Shown here in pieces: positions 26,263 through 35,735 of a DNA stretch of 64,000 nt. The notes under the pieces were generated by a model. It saw nothing but the letters and a program-made list of their open reading frames with translations, ran no database searches and had not been told where the DNA came from. The stretch comes from JABCYV01 sp963729325. GTDB lineage: Bacteria > Acidobacteriota > Terriglobia > Terriglobales > Acidobacteriaceae. The stretch is from the NCBI GenBank assembly GCA_963729325.1, contig CAVSNS010000009.1:1-64000 (forward strand), in the 5' to 3' direction. Numbering within the stretch: position 1 is the first letter of the stretch; each line of letters begins with the position of its first letter. The position numbers were made by a program, and so were the translations under genes.

Positions 26263-28104
26263 TTAGCGCCACACTGACTCGTCCTTGCCGGAAAGGGCCC
26301 TGTCGAGATAGGTTGCGGTGCTGATCAGCGCCAGATGTGTGAACGCCTGTGGGAAGTTGCCGAGGTGCTGTCCGCTTGGACCAATTTGCTCCGAGTAAAG
26401 CCCAAGATGGTTGGCATATCCCAAAAGTTTCTCAAACAACAGTTGAGCCTTTTCTAACTCCCCCGCACGCGCCAGGCATTCGATGTACCAAAACGAGCAT
26501 GCAGTAAAGCTACCCTCTCCGCCAGGAAGCCCGTCCACGTGCGTGCGTTCCGCTTCGTACCGACGGACGAGGGTATCCTCGACTAACCGTGCTTCGATCG
26601 CTTTCATGGTCGAGCGCCACATCGGATCGACCGGGCTGATGAACCGCATGAGCGGCATCAGCAGCGCGGACGCGTCCAAGTCCTTTGTCCCCTTCGACTG
26701 CACAAACGACTGCAGTTCCTCATCCCAGAAGTTCGTGAAAATGTCCTCTCGTATCGCGTCGCGGGTGCGCTGCCAGGAATCGAGAGGCCCCGAGAGCGAG
26801 CGTTTCTGGGCAAGGCGCAGTGCTCGATCGAAAGCCACCCAGCACATCACGCGCGAGTGCAGGAATTCTCGGCCCCCGCCACGGACCTCCCATATACCTT
26901 GGTCGGGCCGTTGCCAGTTCTTGCCCAGCCACTCCAAGGTCCGTCGAACTTGCTGCCACCCGGCGTAGGATATGGAATCCCCATACTTGTTTGCCAGATA
27001 GATGGAATCCATCATTTCGCCATAAATATCCAACTGCAACTGCTGATAGGCAGCATTTCCGATACACACGGGTTTCGAGTGTTCGTAACCCTGCAGATGG
27101 TCCAGTGTCAGCTCATCGAGCTTCTGCCTACCGTCAACTCCGTACATCACCTGTAACGGTCCGCGCTCCGCATCGTCACTGAGCCGTCCCTTCAGCCAGT
27201 CAATGAACGCCTCAGCTTCTTCAACAAAACCCAGGCGGATCAGCGCATAAAGCGTGAATGTGGCATCTCGCAACCACGTGAAGCGATAGTCCCAATTGCG
27301 CACTCCGCCAATCTGCTCGGGCAGAGAAAATGTCGGCGCTGCAATCAGCGATCCATGTTCCCGGCTGATCAGCAATTTCAACATCAGGGCCGAGCGGTTG
27401 ACCATCTCGCGCCACCGGCCTTTGTACTTTGATTTCGCGATCCAGCCCTTCCAGAAACGTGCTGTCTCATGGAAGCGCTGCTCCATGAACTCCATCTCGG
27501 GTTGCTGCCCTTGGGGGCGAACTCCACCGAAGACAAAGGTCACCCTCTCGCCGGCTCGGAGGGTGAACTGCGAAGTTACATCTTCGGAGTGTTGTTGGAG
27601 GGGAATGGCCGAGTACAGCGCCATCGGCGGGCAAGTATCGCTCGCTGGCGAAAAAATCGCACACCTCCCTTCGATGTCCACAGTGTGCCCACACCTTGAG
27701 TAGTCAAATCGGGGTCGGCACCACATGTTGAAATCGACTTCACCCCTAATAACGGCCAGGGTGCGGATAATCTCATTCGGCTGCTCCCCGTCGCTCCCAA
27801 TAGGCATGTAGTCGGTCAGCTCGGCCACACCTTCGTCCGCAAGAAATCGCGTAAGCAGAATGTTCGTGTCTGGCAAGTATAGCTGCCGTACTCGCCTTTT
27901 TTTGAGTTGCGGCTGAATCTGAAAACAGCCACCTCTCTCATCATCGAGCAGCGCTGCAAACACGGTGGGAGAATCGAAATTTGGGTAGCAGAGAAAGTCG
28001 ATTGAACCGTTTACACCCACGAGAGCAATCGACCGCATGTTGCCAATCACCCCGTAGTTCTCAATCGGTTCAAAGCTCATCGGAGTGGTTCCAATTTCGA
28101 ACAT
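26263..28104 (-). CDS. glycoside hydrolase family 15 protein (glucoamylase/trehalase type)
   Basis: This 613-residue protein has the cytoplasmic GH15 layout. An N-terminal beta domain opens with IENYGVIGNMRSIALVGVNGSIDFLCYPNFDSP, followed by an alpha/alpha toroid with RNWDYRFTWLRDATFTLYALIRLGF, GNAAYQQLQLDIYGEMMDSIYLANKYGD and the C-terminal GPSGQHLGNFPQAFTHLALI. These proteins hydrolyse alpha-glucans or trehalose; the exact substrate is not readable. No signal peptide is present. It lies downstream of the glgP-pgm-malQ operon on the same strand, so a role in storage-glucan use is consistent. It appears intact, unlike its neighbours. An internal Met at residue 9 is an alternative start. Confidence 0.92.
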   Translation of the reverse strand: MFEIGTTPMSFEPIENYGVIGNMRSIALVGVNGSIDFLCYPNFDSPTVFAALLDDERGGCFQIQPQLKKRRVRQLYLPDTNILLTRFLADEGVAELTDYMPIGSDGEQPNEIIRTLAVIRGEVDFNMWCRPRFDYSRCGHTVDIEGRCAIFSPASDTCPPMALYSAIPLQQHSEDVTSQFTLRAGERVTFVFGGVRPQGQQPEMEFMEQRFHETARFWKGWIAKSKYKGRWREMVNRSALMLKLLISREHGSLIAAPTFSLPEQIGGVRNWDYRFTWLRDATFTLYALIRLGFVEEAEAFIDWLKGRLSDDAERGPLQVMYGVDGRQKLDELTLDHLQGYEHSKPVCIGNAAYQQLQLDIYGEMMDSIYLANKYGDSISYAGWQQVRRTLEWLGKNWQRPDQGIWEVRGGGREFLHSRVMCWVAFDRALRLAQKRSLSGPLDSWQRTRDAIREDIFTNFWDEELQSFVQSKGTKDLDASALLMPLMRFISPVDPMWRSTMKAIEARLVEDTLVRRYEAERTHVDGLPGGEGSFTACSFWYIECLARAGELEKAQLLFEKLLGYANHLGLYSEQIGPSGQHLGNFPQAFTHLALISTATYLDRALSGKDESVWR

Positions 28105-28309
28105 GAATTGCTCTCGGCGTCAACTCGGCTCCAGACTAACCCCATTTGTTTCGATCTCACTTGCACAAACAAAACCACCTGACTGCACCTCATTCTGCAG
28201 GGATGGGACAGCAGTAAGTCGGACATCAAAACGAGGTGTAGTCTTTGAAAGGAACTAGTCGAGACAATGCAGTTAAGCTTCTGTCTCGAGCTGAACCAGT
28301 TTACGTGAC

Positions 28310-28768
28310 CTCCGCGTTTTGTAAACCTCCCTAACAGGAACTCCTGAGCCAGACTGCCGCCGATGCGTTCAGCCATGCCGATCGCAAAATTCCCGAACAC
28401 CGCCACCGATCATGATATCGGTAAAACCATCCGCGGCAGTTACACTAATGCGCTTGCCAAAGGCGTCCCAACCCTGCCCAAACTTGGGACTGTTCCCGGC
28501 CTGCTTGGCGGCAGCAACAAAGAGAACTCCGGTAGCGGTAACAGGGTCGCCGGCGACTTTAAGTGCGAGTCCGAATTTCATTTTCGGTGTCAGGGCTTCA
28601 GAGTTTTGGTCATAAGACACATAGAAATTCGGGATAACGCCGAACACGCGCTGCTTTTCCTCTAGCCTAATTTGTTCAGTCGCGACCTGCACGGGGTCGT
28701 AATGAACGTCAACCGTGGTATGCTCCGCTTCAAGTCGCAGTTGAATGCCGGGGGTGATTTTGTAGTGC
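28310..28768 (-). pseudogene. internally deleted remnant of a conserved Acidobacteria-type protein
   Basis: The minus strand carries RLEEKQRVFGVIPNFYVSY, then LTPKMKFGLALKVAGDPVT and VLFVAAAKQAGN, a segment I associate with a membrane-associated protein family widespread in Acidobacteria. It then breaks near IMIGGGV and continues in another frame as FGNFAIGMAERIGGSLAQEF, which resembles the C-terminal end of the same family. The middle of the protein is therefore missing and the ends are out of frame. Upstream it joins directly onto the malQ fragment, so one deletion may have removed the start of this gene and the rest of malQ. Family assignment is from memory of the pattern and is moderate. 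Confidence 0.5.
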
Positions 28769-29233
28769 CTAGTCTTCGAGCCAGTGCTTTTGCTGATTGC
28801 GGAACTCATCGTACTCGGCGCGCAGATCCCTGCGCTTTCCAGCCTTGAGATGCTTCCACGCCGCTTCGAGCAGGCGAATCTTGAATGGAATCACGGCATC
28901 GTAGTCGGCCACTTCGGCAGGAAAGTGTGCCTCGCAATCTTTCTCGGCGAGCAACTCATCCAAGACCAGGCATCCGGGACTGATCAGCATCGCGTTCCCA
29001 GCGAACGATGACATCGACTGATATGGAGAATTCCCGTAGCCGGTTGGACCGAGCGGCAGCGCCTGCCACCGCTGGCCGGCGTCATGGAGGCGATTTACCC
29101 AGGAAAAGGCAGACGATGCGCCGTCACCGATGCCGTAGGGCGACGGCAATGAGGTGAGGTGTAGCAACAGGCCGGCAGCGCGGTACTCGGGCGGAAACGG
29201 AGGAACACTGCTGCGCCCGCCATTGTTGCTCAT
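28769..29233 (-). pseudogene. malQ: 4-alpha-glucanotransferase, N-terminal fragment
   Basis: The 154 residues match only the start of GH77 4-alpha-glucanotransferase (amylomaltase): AGLLLHLTSLPSPYGIGDG near residue 19, GQRWQALPLGPTGYGNSPYQ and the end HWLED. Family members are about 500 residues or more, so the catalytic aspartate and glutamate of the barrel are absent. The frame stops at TAG exactly where DYALFRAL would be expected to follow. The start overlaps the pgm stop (ATGA), so the gene once belonged to the glgP-pgm-malQ operon. The fragment cannot be an active enzyme. Confidence 0.85.
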
Positions 29234-30924
29234 CGGCCGACTCCGGAGGCGAGGGCGTTATTCACCATCTCGTGCGCTTCGCTCAGAATCGCACGCAGAT
29301 GTGCCTCGCTCTGGAAACTCTCCGCGTAGATCTTGTAGATGTTCTCCGTGCCGGAGGGCCGCGCCGCAAACCAGCCGCTCTTCGCGATGACCTTCAGGCC
29401 GCCGATCGGAGCCTGATTGCCGGGAGCCTTCGTCAGCTTAGCAGTGATGGGCTCACCCGCGAGGTCCGATTCATTGACTGCATCGGGAGAGAGCTTTTGC
29501 AACCTGGCCTTCTGTTCGGGCGTAGCCGGCGCGTCAATTCGCGTGTAATAAGGTGTGCCGAATTCTGATGTGAGTTCGCGGTAGTGCTCCCCAGGGTCCT
29601 TGCCGGTGCGAGCGGTGATTTCCGCTGCGAGCAAGTCCATGATTGGCCCGTCCTTGTCGGTGGTCCACACCGTTCCATCGCGACGAAGGAAACTTGCGCC
29701 TGCACTCTCTTCTCCGCCAAAACAGAGTGCACCGTCCACAAGTCCTGAGACGAACCACTTGAAACCGACGGGCACCTCCGACAGCTTGCGCCCGAGCTTA
29801 TTCACGACGCGATCAATCATGCTGCTGCTCACGAGCGTTTTTCCTACAATCACATCCTGATGCCACTGTGGACGGTGAGTGAGCAGGTATTGGATCGCGA
29901 CGGCGAGGTAATGATTCGGATTCATCAAACCGGCAACAGGTGTGACGATTCCATGCCGGTCGGAGTCCGGATCGTTGGCAAAGGCGACTTGGTACCTATC
30001 TTTGAGTCCCACGAGTCTGGCCATCGCGTATGGACTGGAGCAATCCATGCGGATTTTCCCGTCGTGGTCAACGGTCATGAATGAGAAAGTCGGGTCAATC
30101 ATGGGATTAACGATTTCGACTTCCAATCCGTACAGCGAATTGATCGGCTCCCAGTATGGCCGAGCGGCGCCACCCAGGGGATCAACCGCCAGTTTGAGTT
30201 TGGCACTGCGAATGGCGTCAATGTCCACGACATTCTTGAGATCGCGAACGTACGGTAGGACGAAGTCTTCCTGATGTGTCGTCGCCGACCGAATGGCCTT
30301 CTCGAACGGAACACGCTTTACGCCAGCGCTTTCTGCCCGTAACAGTTCATTCGCGCGATTTTGTACCCAGCCGGTCACGTCAGTGTCGGCAGGGCCGCCG
30401 TTGGGAGGGTTGTACTTGAAGCCGCCATCCTCGGGCGGATTGTGCGACGGCGTGATGACGATGCCATCAGCGAGGTGTTCCTTGCGTCCGCGGTTATAGA
30501 CAAGAATCGCACGCGAGATGACGGGAGTAGGCGTCACTCCATCGTTTTCTTGAATGATGGTCTCCACGCCGTTGGCTGACAAGACTTCGAGCGCAGTGCG
30601 CTGCGCAGGGACAGAAAGAGCATGGGTGTCTTTCCCCATATATAAAGGACCGTCGATTTTTTGTTGCCGGCGGTAATCACAGATCGCCTGGGTAATCGCC
30701 AGAATGTGGGCTTCGTTGAAGGTGCCATGAAGCGCAGACCCGCGGTGTCCGCTGGTGCCGAATGCGACGAGTTGGTTCCGGTCGCTTACGTACGGGCTTA
30801 CGCTCAAAGTAATCTTTCTCCAAACGAGCTGAGGTCAATCAGCAGCTCTTTCGGCGCTGGTTTGCCGGCCAGCGGAGAAAGTGCCGGTGCTTCGGCGACG
30901 GAGTTTTTCTAAGGTATGGGGCAT
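29230..30924 (-). CDS. pgm: phosphoglucomutase, 5' end broken by three 1-base insertions
   Basis: From 30807 downward the frame encodes an intact body of alpha-D-phosphohexomutase: FGTSGHRGSALHGTFNEAHI, the phosphoserine loop VITPSHNPPEDGG, the metal loop NDPDSDRHG, the sugar loop GFKWFVSGLVDGALCFGGEESAGASF and the phosphate loop RPSGTENIYK. The true start is probably ATG 30924 (GGAAGGCGG upstream). From there the expected N-terminus SPLAGKPAPKELLIDLS is in a second frame and LEKDYFERKP in a third. Single extra bases near 30904-30908, 30827 and 30792 would explain all three shifts and together restore the frame. The enzyme interconverts glucose-1- and glucose-6-phosphate and would act on the glgP product. 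Confidence 0.88.
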
Positions 30925-33439
30925 GGTTCCGCCTTCCAGATTTCAGTTGCATATTCGTGAATGGTTCGGTCGCTTGAGAACTTTCCTGAACTCGCCACGT
31001 TCAGAATGGCTTTTTGTGCCCATTCGGCAGGATTGGCCGTAAAGATCGCCGAGCCGATCCTGGGCCTGAACGTAAGAGGTAAGATCCGCCAGGTGCATGT
31101 AGTGGTCGCCATGAGTCAGCAAAGTATCGCCAATGGGAGCAAACGTTCCTGGCTCGTAACGGCTGAAGTAGTCGGAAACGATCAGGTCTAGAGCGGCACG
31201 CGTCTCTGGCTCGTGCTCGTAGTGCCAATGCGGGTCGTACCAGCTTTGGCTGTTTTGAACTTGCTCGACGGTCAGACCAAACAGAAACAAATTTTCCTTT
31301 CCTGCTTCTTCGGCCATTTCGATGGTTGCGCCGTCAAGCTTGGCCACCGTCAGAGCTCCGTTCATCATGAACTTCATGTTGCTGGTTCCACTCGCTTCAT
31401 ATCCCGCGGTCGAAATCTGATTGGAGACGTCACTCGCCGGGATTAGCCGTTCGGCCAGGGAGACATTGTATTCCGGCAAAAAGACCACTTTCATTCGCCC
31501 GCGCACAATGGGATCGCCGTCAATTGTGCCCGCGATATTATTGATGAACTTAATGATGAGTTTGGCGAGCCGATAAGCGGGCGCAGCTTTGCCGGCAAAG
31601 AAGAAGGTGCGAGGGGCCACTTCCACGTCGGGGTTTTGCCGAAGGCGATTATAACAAATGATGATTCGCAGCGCGTTCAGCAGTTGCCGCTTGTATTCAT
31701 GGATACGCTTAATCTGACAGTCGAAAATTGTATCAGGATCGATAATCTGTCCAGACGTTGCCTTGAGCCAATTGGTGAATTGTACTTTTGGCTTCGCGCT
31801 TCGACTTGTGGAATGCGTCCTGAAGGCCGGAATCGCTCGCTGACGATTTGAGATTGCTGAGCTGGCCCAGGTCGGTGATCCATTTATCGCCGATGGCTTC
31901 TGTGATTGCACTCGACAGTCCGGGATTCGCTTCCAGCAGCCAGCGTCGCGGCGTAACTCCGTTGGTCTTGTTGCTGAAACGCTCGGGGAACATTTCGGCA
32001 AGGTCCTTAACGGTTGTCGTTCGTAGCAGCTTGGAGTGGACAGCGGCAACTCCGTTGGTGCTGTGCGAGCCGACGATCGCGAGATTGGCCATGCGAATCT
32101 TTCGCGAAGGTGCCTCTTCCACCAAGCTGATACTTTCGACCCGACCTTCATCCCCGGGGAACCGGACACGAACTTCCTCGAGCAGCCGGCGGTTGACCTC
32201 GTAAATGATCTCCAGTTGCCGCGGAAGAAGAACTTCGAACCATGCCGCCGGCCATTTCTCCAGGGCCTCAGGCAAAAGTGTGTGGTTGGTGTACGCCAGC
32301 GCTTTCCTGGTCAGATCCCAGGCTGTGTCCCACCCGAGGTGCGCATCGTCCAGCAAGACGCGCATCAATTCAGCGACCGCCATAGAAGGATGCGTGTCAT
32401 TGAGTTGGATGGCGACCTTCTCGGGCAGCTTTTCCCAATCTGTGTTGTGGCGCAGAAAACGTCGCACTAGATCAGCCAGTGAACAGGCGACGAGAAAATA
32501 TTCCTGCATGAAGCGCAGCTCTTGTCCGGCGGTAGTGGAGTCATCTGGATACAGCACCCGAGTCAGCGATTCGGCTTCGAGAGTTCCGCCGAGTGCGCCT
32601 ACGAAATCTCCGGTGCCGAATTCTTGAAAATCGAAGTAATCCGGGGCGGCCGCAGCCCAGAGCCGGAGAGTGTTGATCGTTCTCCCTCCGTAGCCGACCA
32701 CGGGACGATCAAAAGGTATGCCGAACAGGCTCGATGGTCGATTCGGAATCACTTCAACACGTCCGTCCCGCAACTTGAAAGTACAGTTAAGCTTGATCTC
32801 CACTTTCTCATGAGAGCGGGCAATCTCCCATGGATCACCGTCACGCAACCAGCTGTCTGGCTCCTCCCGCTGCCAGCCGTTCACAAATGACTGCCGAAAC
32901 ATCCCGTACTCGTAGCGCAGCCCATAGCCCGTTGCCGGGAGGTGCATGGTGGCCATCGAGTCGAGGAAGCATGCCGCGAGCCGCCCGAGGCCACCATTCC
33001 CCAGCCCCGCATCTGGTTCCTGCTCGACCAATTCAAGCCAGTCGATACCTTTCTCGTGGACCGCATCCTGGACGACAGGATCGAGCAAAAGGTTCGTGAC
33101 GTTGTTGGCTAGCGAACGCCCGAGGAGGAACTCCATGGAGAGGTAATAAATGCGTTTGGCATTCTGTTGCTCATAGGTGGTTTTGGTTTGCACCCAGCGC
33201 TGCGCCAAGAGATCCCGCACAGAATGGGCAAATGCTTCAAAGCGTTCGCGGGCGCTCGCTACCTTGGGGTCGATAGCCCGGTCAAAAACCAGGTGCCGTT
33301 CGTACAGAGCGTCTTCTTTTCCAGTAAAACGAATTGTGTCGCCTCCGTAACGCTGCAGAAGTTCAGAATTGTTCGATGTCTTCGTCGCCATCGCAACGAT
33401 TTTGGCTGGGTCGGGGCGCGTTACTGTCTTTGTGCTCAT
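30909..33439 (-). CDS. glgP: glycogen phosphorylase, with two frameshifts
   Basis: Three consecutive frames together encode an about 843-residue GT35 glycogen/maltodextrin phosphorylase. The N-terminal frame (33439 to about 31790) has YYLSMEFLLGRSL and the active-site region GNGGLGRLAACFLDSM. The middle frame has KRIHEYKRQLLNALRI and the PLP-lysine region YEASGTSNMKFMMNGALT. The last frame (to 30909) ends in SGKFSSDRTIHEYATEIW. One extra base in T4 31786-31789 and one near 31037-31038 explain the breaks. GAGGAG precedes the ATG. The enzyme releases glucose-1-phosphate from glycogen; pgm overlaps its 3' end by 16 bases. Whether these breaks exist in the organism is open. Confidence 0.9.
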
Positions 33440-33504
33440 TCAGGGCTCCTCGTAATCCAAGTTGTTCGAAGATTGATATTGTTCATCCGTGCGAAGCTGT
33501 ACAA

Positions 33505-34104
33505 TTATTTCCCCACGTGGTGATCGTCATTCCACAAACGAATCACTGGCCGGGACAGATTATGCTCGTAGCTGAGCGCACTCAGGCTTGCCGGGCTCAG
33601 CAAAAAATATCTGCCACCAACTCCCGGACCAAGCCCCAACCAGCGCGCAGTCAACACCCGAATAAAATGTCCGCTAGAAAAGAGCAGCACGTCGCCTGTG
33701 ACCCGACGGACGCGCTCGACTACGCGGTCCGCCCGCTCGCCGATTTGTTCTAGCGATTCTCCCCCCGGCACGCCATCGCGGAACAAATCCCAGTCGGGGC
33801 GTTGTTCGAGGATCTGCGCGGAGGTGAGCCCTTCGTATTTGCCGTAGTTCCATTCCACCAGGTCGGGATCAGTTTCTGCTCCAGCGCCAAACCCGGACAG
33901 TTCGCAAGTTCGCGACGCGCGCTGCAATGGGCTGGTAAATACCTTGGCAAATTTCATGCCCTTCATCCGCTCCCCAAGTCGCACGGCATTGCGTTCGCCA
34001 TCGGACGTCAGAGGCAAGTCGGTAAGCCCGGTATGCTGGCCGGTATGAGTCCAAGCGGTGTTGCCGTGCCGGGCTATGTAGAGCGCTGGGAGTGTTCCAC
34101 TCAT
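33505..34104 (-). CDS. histidine phosphatase-superfamily protein (phosphoglycerate mutase-like)
   Basis: The 199-residue protein starts with the catalytic motif LYIARHGNTAW (phospho-His near residue 13). It then has FTSPLQRASRTCEL, the acid residue in DPDLVEWNYGKYEG and the second histidine in LLFSSGHFIRVL. This is the GpmB/CobC/PhoE branch of the superfamily, whose members dephosphorylate small phospho-sugars, 3-phosphoglycerate-type molecules or cofactor intermediates. It sits 65 bases upstream of glgP in the same orientation and may be part of the carbohydrate transcription unit, but the substrate is unknown. Confidence 0.85.
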   Translation of the reverse strand: MSGTLPALYIARHGNTAWTHTGQHTGLTDLPLTSDGERNAVRLGERMKGMKFAKVFTSPLQRASRTCELSGFGAGAETDPDLVEWNYGKYEGLTSAQILEQRPDWDLFRDGVPGGESLEQIGERADRVVERVRRVTGDVLLFSSGHFIRVLTARWLGLGPGVGGRYFLLSPASLSALSYEHNLSRPVIRLWNDDHHVGK

Positions 34105-34180
34105 GCTGCTTCTCTCATTCGCCCGTTCGATTCACTGGGCGCGTTTCGTGTAGTTGTCAAATTCAGGTCTAAAGGTCGAA

Positions 34181-34513
34181 TCAGGATCCGTGAGATTTCG
34201 GCCACGTTTCTTCCGCTTGATTGCAGAAACGCGGTTGGAACAACCTGTTCCGAGACCGCAAGGGACGAACCATCACTAAGCCCTGCCCTGGATCAAAACG
34301 CAGGGAGACGCGAGACGCGCACTGGTCGCAAAGCCAGCACCACTCGACGTGTCCTTTGCCATTGCCCAGCTTGTCTGGAGCGTCGTCAGAAGGACCATTG
34401 CGGTATTGAATTTCAACTTCAAATAGCTTTCCTTGATGCAGGTATCGAAACTGGGCGTAGCACATAGGGTTCGCGCATTTTTGCAGCACTGCAACTCCTC
34501 GCGAAGAAAGCAC
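34181..34513 (-). CDS. small Cys-rich protein of unknown function
   Basis: The 110-residue frame has CANPMC near residue 13 and WCWLCDQCA near 60, a CxxxxC...CxxC arrangement suited to one zinc site. Between them is a beta-rich stretch with FRYLHQGKLFEVEIQYR. Proteins with this CANPxC opening are frequent as stand-alone genes in Acidobacteria, in my recollection. There is no signal peptide. Neighbouring sequence on the right is gene debris. The start is uncertain; the first Met gives the full cysteine set. Confidence 0.6.
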   Translation of the reverse strand: MLSSRGVAVLQKCANPMCYAQFRYLHQGKLFEVEIQYRNGPSDDAPDKLGNGKGHVEWCWLCDQCASRVSLRFDPGQGLVMVRPLRSRNRLFQPRFCNQAEETWPKSHGS

Positions 34514-34572
34514 ACAGCTAAAAAAGCGGTTACCTCAATTGATGACCGAGCGTTACTCAAGGATGCGGCAGT

Positions 34573-34752
34573 CTAATTGGCGTCTACGACGGCGCGAGTG
34601 CTCGCCTCCTGAAGGAGCGGCTGCACCTCTTTCCTGTTCTGCTCCACATTGACGACGTAATCCTGATGCGTGATGGTCAGAACCTTCTTGCCATAGAGGC
34701 GGACTTGAACAAATGGAAGAGGGCCGCAACGCGGTTCGAGGACTCCGCTCAT
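34573..34752 (-). CDS. possible 59-residue protein or 3' remnant
   Basis: From ATG 34752 to TAG 34573 the minus strand reads a coherent protein with VRLYGKKVLTITHQDYVV and EVQPLLQEASTRAVVDAN at its end. Residue use is protein-like. Its first 13 codons overlap the histidine kinase remnant on the other strand, so only the part below about 34712 may be genuine, in which case it is the tail of a lost gene. I do not recognise the family. Confidence 0.3.
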   Translation of the reverse strand: MSGVLEPRCGPLPFVQVRLYGKKVLTITHQDYVVNVEQNRKEVQPLLQEASTRAVVDAN

Positions 34753-35176
34753 CTAATTCAGACTCCGACGATCTAGGGCAGGCATTTTCCCGAATCCCGC
34801 AAGATTTGGGCATCGCAGTTCAAATTGATTTTCGGGTCATTGTGTTAGGTTCGGCCCGAAAACTACACCCGCTCATTCGCGACGAGGTCTATCACATCGG
34901 CCGGGAACTGTTGGTGAATGCATTCCGCCACTCCCGAGCCTGCTGCATCGAAGTCGAGCTTGAGTATGCCCCAAGCGCTTCAGGATAGTCGTCCGCGACG
35001 ACGGTTGCGGGATCGACCCTCAAGTGCTGCATGCGGGATGCGAGGGACATTCGGGGCTCCCGGGTATGCGCGAACGGGCGGAAAGAGTTGGCGCCAGACT
35101 CAGAGTTTGGAGCCGCGCCGCGGCCGGAACAGAAGTCACGCTGTCCGTCCCTAATTCCATCGCCTTCGAATCCTGA
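34713..35176 (+). pseudogene. C-terminal remnant of a sensor histidine kinase (HATPase domain)
   Basis: The plus strand encodes EEGRNAVRGLRSS, then the N-box region RDEVYHIGRELLVNAFRHS, and in a shifted frame VVRDDGCGIDPQVL and the closing GLPGMRERAERVGARL-type end. These are the ATPase motifs of NarL-partner kinases (HATPase_c). The frame shifts at C4 34969-34972, where one base appears to be missing. The sensor and the phospho-His domain are absent altogether, so the gene is dead regardless of the shift. No partner regulator is adjacent. Confidence 0.75.
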
Positions 35177-35458
35177 ATGGTCGAGAAATTAGCAGGGTGT
35201 TAGGAGAATTCATCGGAAGTCCTCGGTCGGAAGCGCAGATTGCCACGGCCCTCTCGAGCTTGCGTCCGAGTGACGGGCTGTTCGGAAATTGATCCCTTAC
35301 ACGAGGTTCCGATACCGGTACGCTCTAACGTCCCTGAAAATCCTGTCTCCCGCGGCGAAGAAGCCTTATCACGCACGAAATGCACCTCAATCAGTTAGCG
35401 CGCCTTACTGCGCACTTTCATATACTTTGAATGCAGTCCGTGCATTGTATGTCCTCTC

Positions 35459-35690
35459 GGTGACGTTCTGGATCGGCCTGTCTTATCTGCTAGGGCTGTA
35501 TTTTCGTCATTTGCGACTACAACCGGACCTATGGAACATTGGGAGGCTTCATGGCGTTCATGACTTGGTTCTATTGGACATCATTTTTCTTTATCGCGGG
35601 CGCGGAACTGAATGCGGAATTGGCTAAAGGAACGAAAGCAGGCCCACTAAGACAGAAAGATAAAACTCTCCTGACGCCACATTGGACCGC
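35459..35690 (+). pseudogene. C-terminal remnant of a YihY/BrkB-type membrane protein
   Basis: A hydrophobic stretch FWIGLSYLLGLYFRH continues, after a one-base shift near 35510, as DYNRTYGTLGGFMAFMTWFYWTSFFFIAGAELNAEL. The YGTLGG...GAELNAEL block is the conserved end of YihY/virulence factor BrkB family proteins. Everything upstream (about 200 residues) is missing or unrecognisable. The remnant is followed by meaningless sequence up to tamB. The 280 bases before it show no gene. Confidence 0.6.
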
Positions 35691-35735
35691 GCGGCATAAA
35701 AAGGAACTCATGAGGTGTGAGTTTGGCGGGAAGAC

